This document shows, in pieces, positions 59,043 to 64,000 of a stretch of DNA of 64,000 nt. Position 1 is the stretch's first letter. The number at the start of each line of letters is the position of its first letter. This DNA is from Actinocrinis sp035605935 (GTDB lineage: Bacteria; Actinomycetota; Actinomycetes; Streptomycetales; Catenulisporaceae). Location of the stretch: the NCBI RefSeq assembly GCF_035605935.1, contig NZ_DATNGK010000266.1:33265-97264 (forward strand), given 5' to 3'. The notes beneath the pieces are model-generated. The model was not told the DNA's origin. It saw only the letters and a program-made list of their open reading frames with translations, and made no database searches. Made by a program: the position numbers and the translations under genes.

Positions 59043-59951
59043 ATGCGCGTCGTCATCGCAGGCTCCAGCGGCCTGATCGGCTCTGCCCTTACCGCGGCCC
59101 TGCTCGCCGACGGCCACGACGTCGTGCGCCTCGTGCGCCGCCCGCCGAAGCCGGCCGTCGAGGCGCACCTGACGGAGGCCCAGTGGGATCCCTCCGCCGC
59201 CCATCTGCCCACCTCAGCGCTCGACGGCGCCGAAGCGGTCGTCAACCTCGCCGGGGCGGGCGTCGGCGACCACCGCTGGACCGCGGCCTACCGCCAGCGG
59301 ATTCGCGACAGCCGCGTGCTCACCACCGCCACGCTAGCGACGGCGATGGCCGATCTGCGCACTCCGCCACGTGTCTTCATCGCAGGCTCCGCAATCGGCT
59401 ATTACGGCGAGACCGGCGACACCCCGACGGACGAATCCAGCGCGCCCGGCACGGACTTCCTGGCCGGCGTCTGCCAGGAATGGGAGGCGGCCGCCGATCC
59501 GGCGCGCAAGGCGGGCATCCGGGTGGTGCACACGCGCATGGGCCTTGTCGTGTCGGCGAAGGGCGGCGCGTTCGGCAGGCTGCTCCCGCTCGCCCGGCTC
59601 GGCCTCGGCGGCAGACTGGGCAGCGGCAAGCAGTACTGGAGCTACGTGTCCCTGACTGACACCGTCCGCGCCCTGCGTCACGGCATCGACACCGAAGCCC
59701 TCAGCGGTCCCGCGAACGTGACGACCCCGCACCCTGACACCAACGCCGCCATCACCGCCGAAATCGGCCGTGCCCTGGACCGGCCAACCCGCCTCGCCGT
59801 CCCCGCTCCCGCGCTGCGCATCGCCCTCGGCGGGTTCTCGGAGGGCATCCTGATGAGCCAGCGCGTCATTCCCACTCGGCTGCTCGAATCCGGCTTCGAA
59901 TTCCAGCACCCCACCTTCCCCGACGCGCTCGCCTCCGCCCTCACCCAGTAG
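59043..59951 (+). CDS. TIGR01777 (SDR39U1-like) nucleoside-diphosphate-sugar epimerase
   Basis: A 302-residue extended short-chain dehydrogenase. Motifs: VIAGSSGLIGSALTAALLADGH (dinucleotide loop, residues 4-25, quoted in part), VVNLAGAGVGDHRW, IAGSAIGYYGETGD with the catalytic Tyr, and the C-terminal DUF1731-type region PAPALRIALGGFSEGILMSQ. The conserved RVIPTRLLESGFEFQHP end is diagnostic for TIGR01777. The natural substrate of this family is not known. It follows the arabinose-locus terminator closely and seems to be a separate unit. Confidence 0.88.
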   Translation: MRVVIAGSSGLIGSALTAALLADGHDVVRLVRRPPKPAVEAHLTEAQWDPSAAHLPTSALDGAEAVVNLAGAGVGDHRWTAAYRQRIRDSRVLTTATLATAMADLRTPPRVFIAGSAIGYYGETGDTPTDESSAPGTDFLAGVCQEWEAAADPARKAGIRVVHTRMGLVVSAKGGAFGRLLPLARLGLGGRLGSGKQYWSYVSLTDTVRALRHGIDTEALSGPANVTTPHPDTNAAITAEIGRALDRPTRLAVPAPALRIALGGFSEGILMSQRVIPTRLLESGFEFQHPTFPDALASALTQ

Positions 59952-60095
59952 CTCTACGCCCCGCCCTGCGCCCGCCCCCTCCCCCACCAGCCCAGGCATT
60001 TATCCATTTGCCGCGCGCTCCCCCACCCGGCAAAATACGTCGCTCCCCCTCCTCACCACCCGACACCCTCATGGCGTGACAACGGGAGCTGCCGC

Positions 60096-60887
60096 GTGCG
60101 CGTGTACCTGACCGCTGCCCGATTATCCTTCCGCCGGTACATCACCTACCGCTCCGCAGCGTTCGCCGGAGCGATCACCAACACCGCGTTCGGCTTCATC
60201 CGCGCGTACATCCTGCTGGCTATGTGGCACGAGAAGCCGCAGATCGGAACCTACGACGCGGCGGATGCGGTCACCTACGTCTTCCTTACTCAGGGTTTGA
60301 TCACTCCGATCGGGATCTTCGTCGGCTCGACCGAACTGGGCCCCCGCATCCGGACCGGAGAAGTGGCCACAGACCTTTACCGTCCGTGCGACTTCCAGCT
60401 CTGGTTCCTCGCCACCGACCTCGGCCGCGCCCTCGCCGGGCTGCTGCTGCGCACCGTTCCACCGGTAGTCGTCGGCGTGCTCGCGCTGCCAACCCGGCTG
60501 CCGACCAGTCCGCGCCGCTGGCTCGAATTCGCCCTCTGTTGCGCGCTCGCGCTGGTCATCAGCTTCGCGATCCGCTACCTGGTGAGCCTCAGCGCATTCT
60601 GGACGCTGGACGAGCGCGGAACGGCCTCGCTCCTGCTGGTGGTATCAATGTTCTTCTCCGGCATGATCATCCCACTGGTCGTCATGCCCGGCTGGCTCGG
60701 CAGCCTAGCCCGGGCGCTGCCGTGGTCAGCGACGCTGCAGGTGCCGATCGACGTCCTGCTCGGCACCGAGACGAACGGTTTCGCCGGCGCCCTCACCTTC
60801 CAAGCGGCGTGGGCCGTGCTCCTTGTCGCCCTCGGCCGCGCCGTGACGCTCGCAGCCCGACACAAGACGGTGGTGCAAGGTGGCTGA
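60096..60887 (+). CDS. ABC-2 type permease subunit 1
   Basis: A 263-residue membrane protein with six helices and no ATPase domain. The pattern fits the ABC-2-like family of paired actinobacterial exporters (PF06182-type): AITNTAFGFIRAYIL in helix 1, a cytoplasmic RTGEVATDLYRPCDFQLWF segment and the late FFSGMIIPLVVMPGWLGSLARALPWS (in part) before the last helices. GTG start with GGGAG seven bases upstream. The stop overlaps the next permease start by eight bases, so the two form a heterodimer. No ATP-binding subunit is adjacent. Confidence 0.82.
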   Translation: MRVYLTAARLSFRRYITYRSAAFAGAITNTAFGFIRAYILLAMWHEKPQIGTYDAADAVTYVFLTQGLITPIGIFVGSTELGPRIRTGEVATDLYRPCDFQLWFLATDLGRALAGLLLRTVPPVVVGVLALPTRLPTSPRRWLEFALCCALALVISFAIRYLVSLSAFWTLDERGTASLLLVVSMFFSGMIIPLVVMPGWLGSLARALPWSATLQVPIDVLLGTETNGFAGALTFQAAWAVLLVALGRAVTLAARHKTVVQGG

Positions 60888-61782
60888 CACTAGCCCGCGC
60901 CTCTCTACGCCCCCGCCGCCGCGCGCACGCGTTCCCTCATCGCCCGTCCACGCCCTATCGGATTCGCCAGTCCTACCTCCCCTCCCCGCACCCGCTACCT
61001 TCCTCCTCCTTACCCGCATGTGGTCCCGTGCCGCGTGGCAGTACCGCATGTCCCTGCTCCTCACGGGCACGGCCCAAATGCTCGTCGCGAGCCTCGACCT
61101 GGCAGCTCTCCTGGTCATGTACACCCAGGTAAAGACGCTGGCCGGATTCACCCTGCCGCAGACGCTGTACCTCTACGGCACCACGCGTCTCGCGTTCGCT
61201 CTCTCTGACGTGATCGCCAGCGGTATCGAAACGCTCAGCGACTCAATCCGGCTCGGCACGTTCGACGTCATGCTGATCCGCCCAGTCGGCACCCTCCCCC
61301 AGGTGCTCGCTGACCAGTTCACCCCGAAGCGCATCGGCAAGCTGATCCCCGCCACGGCAACACTGGTCTGGGCCATCGAGACCCTACCGATCGCCTGGAC
61401 GCCACTCAAAGCAGCGGTCTGCGTCGGCACGGTCCTGTGCGGCACGGTCATCTACTGCGCCCTGTGGGTCCTCACCGGTTCGATCAGCTTTGTGGCCACC
61501 GATGCCCGCGAAACGGCGAACGTCATCACCTACGGCGGCGAACTGGTCACCGAGTATCCGTTCGGCATCTACCAGCGTCCACTGGCCCTGATGATGACCT
61601 TCGCGATCCCGCTCGCATTCATCACCTGGCAGCCCTCGCTCTACGTCCTAGGCCACCGAGACCCCTTCGGTCTGCCCGCGTTCCTCTCGTTCGCCCCGCC
61701 CGCCGTCGCCCTCCTCCTCAGTGCCCTGGCCGCCCTCGTCTGGCGAGCCGCCGTCCGCCGCTACCGCTCCACCGGCAGCTGA
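60880..61782 (+). CDS. ABC-2 type permease subunit 2
   Basis: A 300-residue membrane protein with a Pro-rich cytosolic N-terminus (about 1-40) and six helices. It shares the family pattern with subunit 1, including a GTFDVMLIRPVGTLPQVLADQF segment (in part) in the cytosolic loop, GGELVTEYPFGIYQRPL and FITWQPSLYVLGH. The GTG at 60880 overlaps subunit 1 by eight bases. Together with an ATPase encoded elsewhere, it would form an exporter. Substrate unknown. Confidence 0.82.
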   Translation: MADTSPRLSTPPPPRARVPSSPVHALSDSPVLPPLPAPATFLLLTRMWSRAAWQYRMSLLLTGTAQMLVASLDLAALLVMYTQVKTLAGFTLPQTLYLYGTTRLAFALSDVIASGIETLSDSIRLGTFDVMLIRPVGTLPQVLADQFTPKRIGKLIPATATLVWAIETLPIAWTPLKAAVCVGTVLCGTVIYCALWVLTGSISFVATDARETANVITYGGELVTEYPFGIYQRPLALMMTFAIPLAFITWQPSLYVLGHRDPFGLPAFLSFAPPAVALLLSALAALVWRAAVRRYRSTGS

Positions 61783-61877
61783 AGCGGCTCGACTTGTGCA
61801 TTCGCATTCCCCAACGCCCTGTGCAGTTGCACGTATGCACGCTACGCTTCTGCTGAATCAGCACTCTTCACATGGAG

Positions 61878-61887
61878 AGGAGGTGAT
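61878..61887 (+). promoter_or_regulatory. Perfect extended Shine-Dalgarno box
   Basis: GGAGGTGATC matches ten bases of the 16S rRNA 3'-end complement and lies three bases before the ATG at 61891. Most other genes in the window have weaker sites. Confidence 0.7.
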
Positions 61888-61890
61888 CAA

Positions 61891-62121
61891 ATGCGCGACG
61901 GCGAGATTTCAGAACTCAGCTATGCCGATGCGGCGTGGCGCCGTGCCAGTGTCTGCAACGAGCTTGGCCACTGCGTCGAACTGAGGCGGCGAGCCGACGG
62001 TTCCGTTGCGATGCGGAACTCGCGCCATCCCGATGGACCGGTGCTCACGTATGAGCGGCGAGCCATGCAGGAGCTCTTGGCGGGCGTCAAGAACGGCGAG
62101 TTCGACGATCTGGCTGCTTAA
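61891..62121 (+). CDS. Orphan DUF397 protein
   Basis: A 76-residue DUF397 protein: AAWRRASVCNELGHCVELRRR, VAMRNSRHPDGPVLTYERR and MQELLAGVKNGEFDDLAA. The C-terminal end closely resembles that of the other DUF397 protein at 3446. Unlike that gene it has no XRE/DUF5753 partner next to it. The ATG follows a near-ideal ribosome site. A nested palindrome starts eight bases past the stop. Confidence 0.85.
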   Translation: MRDGEISELSYADAAWRRASVCNELGHCVELRRRADGSVAMRNSRHPDGPVLTYERRAMQELLAGVKNGEFDDLAA

Positions 62122-62128
62122 AAGGGGC

Positions 62129-62200
62129 GGCTGCTTCACACAACGCAGTAGTTGTTCCTGCCCGATGGTAGCGGGCAGGAACAACGCGAGTGAAGCAGCC
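62129..62200 (+). repeat. 72-bp nested palindrome, possible terminator or mobile remnant
   Basis: An outer perfect inverted repeat (GGCTGCTTCAC at 62129-62139 with GTGAAGCAGCC at 62190-62200) encloses an inner one (GTTGTTCCTGCCCG at 62151-62164 with CGGGCAGGAACAAC at 62172-62185, loop of seven). Together 25 base pairs in 72 bases. It begins eight bases after the DUF397 stop codon, so termination is one role; the two-level structure is unusual for that. Confidence 0.75.
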
Positions 62201-62557
62201 AATAGACCACCGTATAGCACCGACCCCTAGCGCGTCTGCTTACTCCAAATGAGTTGAAGGCGTCGGTTCGCGGCTGTAAGGACGCCTTTTCGGCGACGCT
62301 CCTGCTCGAAAGGCCTCAACCACATCACGCGACTGGTAACCTGATGACCCGTCAGCTAGGCGCGCGCGGGCTTCCTCGACGCGTATATCAGAAAGTTTAT
62401 AGCGAAAGCACATTATCACCGGTCGAGGCATCACGGCAGCATCATCCCAATGGGCAAGCAGAATGCTGCAGGCGACGTCAAGGTCTAAAGCCCTGGCGAT
62501 CAATGATCATAGTGGTGATGCCGCGGCCCGTCATGGTCCGAGGAGATACAGGCAATA
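62201..62557. other. Lower-GC intergenic stretch
   Basis: These 357 bases have clearly more A and T than the neighbourhood. A frame on the minus strand from 62503 to 62240 starts only with TTG, has weak GC preference in third positions and no ribosome site; it may be a decayed gene remnant. Nothing else is supported. Confidence 0.5.
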
Positions 62558-62830
62558 ATGGAACAGCGCGTGAGCCAAACGGGGCAGTCAGAGATCTTCA
62601 TTCTCAAGCGACTGGGTTCCACGCCCGCGCAACGCGGCAGCACCAATGACATGAACTGTCCGGATATTTTCCTACTTTCGGATGGTCGGCTGGCATGCAT
62701 CGGCACTGACGTTACCGACAAACTGCGCGATCACTTACCATCCGGGGCAAGCATCGGCGACGACGAACGGCTCGTCTCGCTTCCCCGGCAAGTCCTTCTG
62801 GACGCGATTCCCGAGATTCTCAAGAGCTGA
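62558..62830 (+). CDS. Small hypothetical actinobacterial protein
   Basis: A 90-residue soluble protein with a Cys (NCPDIFLLSDGRLACIGTDV), then DKLRDHLPSG, DDERLVSLPRQVLLDAIPEIL. This CPD-x-F-x-L-x-D-G-x-x-x-x-I-G-T-D pattern recurs, as I recall, in small proteins encoded near XRE or DUF397 genes in actinomycetes, but no function is known. The ribosome site upstream of 62558 is weak. Lower GC than the rest of the window suggests transfer. Confidence 0.65.
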   Translation: MEQRVSQTGQSEIFILKRLGSTPAQRGSTNDMNCPDIFLLSDGRLACIGTDVTDKLRDHLPSGASIGDDERLVSLPRQVLLDAIPEILKS

Positions 62831-62852
62831 CCAAAGGGCACACCACAACCGA

Positions 62853-63614
62853 TCACTCGACAAGACGCAGTCCTCGATCCGGTGGCTCGTCATCGCCGTC
62901 GTACTCCCGGCAGATCGCGTCCGTCATCTGCGCGAATCGCCACTCCTTGGTGCCCGGCATGAAGTCCGCCGACCGAGCCTCGGCGGCGACTTTCCAGTAC
63001 GAGCGCATGATCGGATTGCGAAACAGCCGTCGAAGAATCAGGGCGATGGAGTCCTCGCTGAGATCACTCAGCTCCACCGCCAAGCGCTGGTGCTGGTACA
63101 CCAGGTTCGCGTACCAGAACTGGCGGCGGACCTCGTGCGGGTGCGCGTCCGGATCCGGCCAGACCTCGGCAAGGCCCTCATCGTTGATCGCCATGCGCAG
63201 CAGCTCGACATGCAGGCGGCGCAGGTCGGCTTCCGCGCTACGGTGCAGCTCGGCCTGCGTTTGGCTCATCGCGTGTCGTTGGAGCGCGAGTTCCTGGCGT
63301 TGCAGCTGAAGCTCCTTGAACTGCATGAGGAAAGTGATGACGAGAGCTGCGAAGCCGAATGCCGCGAAAACCGAGGCCACCGCCTCGAATGCCTGCCCGA
63401 CATAGCTCCAGTTCTGCCAGGTCTTCGAGGGCAGTGCGGCGGCCATGATGATGTCGATGGCGACGCCGAAGACGAGGATGAACATGGTGGCGGCCAAAAT
63501 GATCAACCAGCCGTAACGCAGTGCGAACGCGCGACCATGCGCGCGGCGCTCGCCGGCGATCGCCGCGTCATCCCCCGCGCTTGGCATGCCGGGAGGCTGC
63601 GATTCAGCGCTCAT
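62853..63614 (-). CDS. DUF6082-like membrane protein
   Basis: A 253-residue protein with a cytosolic start, two membrane helices (about residues 37-60 and 75-100), a coiled-coil with Gln and Arg (KELQLQRQELALQRHAMSQTQ) and a C-terminal helical domain: DLRRLHVELLRMAINDEGLAEVW, then ANLVYQHQRLAVELSDLS and RLFRNPIMRSYWKVAA. The latter fits DUF6082, an actinobacterial family of unknown role. The ATG at 63614 (MSAESQPPG) is preferred, as the upstream frame to 63965 is Cys-rich and not family-like. Convergent with the small hypothetical gene 22 bases away. Confidence 0.78.
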   Translation of the reverse strand: MSAESQPPGMPSAGDDAAIAGERRAHGRAFALRYGWLIILAATMFILVFGVAIDIIMAAALPSKTWQNWSYVGQAFEAVASVFAAFGFAALVITFLMQFKELQLQRQELALQRHAMSQTQAELHRSAEADLRRLHVELLRMAINDEGLAEVWPDPDAHPHEVRRQFWYANLVYQHQRLAVELSDLSEDSIALILRRLFRNPIMRSYWKVAAEARSADFMPGTKEWRFAQMTDAICREYDGDDEPPDRGLRLVE

Positions 63615-64000
63615 CTCTATGAATCCAGAAGGTGCGTGCCCGGTGTCAATTGGAATACATATCGCTTTTGCGCCAGTACAGCGGGAGCAGAACCGGAACT
63701 CGATCCCGCTCGCGGACTTCGCGAGATCACTTATGGAAGTGTTATTCCCGTACGGCGTAGTACTGAAGCACCCGGCGGAAGCGACGGGAGCGAATGAGCG
63801 TACGAGGCGCGCGACGTGCGCGCTGGTCACGCCACTGTTACGCGGTAACTCCGAAGCGCGACTGATCTGTGCCAGCTCACAGAACCAGCACTGAGATATG
63901 ACATCACTAAAAGGCGCCGATACACACACCCGGAATCCCGATACAAAAGCAATGTGCATCTGCACGGGATAAAGTCCGGCGCTCGACGGTCAGGTTTTCG
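63615..64000. other. Lower-GC region at the window end
   Basis: The last 386 bases have lower GC than most of the window. No gene is supported; frames here have no ribosome sites. The promoter of the DUF6082 gene should lie here. Confidence 0.5.

Noticed and set aside
62240..62503. 87-residue minus-strand reading frame (MIARALDLDVACSILL...)
   Set aside because: It starts only with TTG, an in-frame stop lies two codons upstream, third positions show little GC preference and no ribosome site is visible. It may be a decayed remnant.
1..64000. CRISPR arrays, tRNA and rRNA genes
   Set aside because: No regularly spaced repeat-spacer array and no tRNA-like T-arm (GGTTCGAATCC type) in a cloverleaf context were found by reading.

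Overview
The window is about 64 kb of very GC-rich DNA with dense, short-spaced genes, frequent GTG starts and many 1-8 bp start/stop overlaps. The gene families point to a filamentous soil actinomycete: paired XRE/DUF5753 and DUF397 genes, DUF3040 and DUF6458-like small membrane proteins, DUF6082, WXG100 secretion proteins, a one-TM Ser/Thr kinase, multi-domain secreted glycosidases and LacI-controlled sugar operons. A Catenulispora- or Streptomyces-like organism is plausible, but the genus cannot be proved from this sequence. No rRNA, tRNA, CRISPR array or intact prophage was seen.

Layout. 0-9.6 kb: a cut MFS transporter, small membrane proteins, a Ser/Thr kinase, an XRE/DUF397 pair below a near-perfect palindrome, a STAS protein, a flavin reductase behind a DtxR/IdeR-type iron box, and a large caspase-like protein whose catalytic His appears replaced by Tyr. 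10-16 kb: a translationally coupled pair of secreted beta-glucan enzymes (GH16, then a very large multi-domain GH3) below a LacI-type palindrome. 16-25 kb: RNA methyltransferase, membrane-anchored and lysin-like proteins, fumarase, lactate 2-monooxygenase, an EF-hand protein and an AidB-like flavoprotein. 25-28 kb: a four-gene WXG100/type VII secretion module joined by 4-bp overlaps. 28-31.6 kb (minus strand): a five-gene redox operon (small Ser-rich membrane protein, ApbE, ferric-reductase-like cytochrome b, NuoF-like protein, ferredoxin). 31.8-38.5 kb: ArfB, a collagen-like secreted protein, an amino-acid permease, an unknown TPR-like protein and a divergent tetR/DHA2-exporter pair with two matching operators. 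38.5-45.8 kb: a 161-bp MITE-like hairpin and two tandem paralogous proteins of more than 1000 residues behind a PrmC-like methyltransferase.

46.3-58.9 kb is a complete L-arabinose locus on one strand: LacI regulator, araB-araD-araA, a sugar ABC importer (binding lipoprotein, double ATPase, permease) and a secreted GH51 arabinofuranosidase. Two matching operators lie in front of the regulator and at the first codons of araB; hairpins separate araBDA, importer and GH51. The GH51 enzyme would release arabinose outside the cell, the ABC system import it, and AraA-AraB-AraD convert it to xylulose 5-phosphate.

59-64 kb holds an SDR39U1-type epimerase, two ABC-2 permeases without a visible ATPase, an orphan DUF397 protein followed by a 72-bp nested palindrome, and a stretch with visibly lower GC carrying small unknown genes and a DUF6082 protein.
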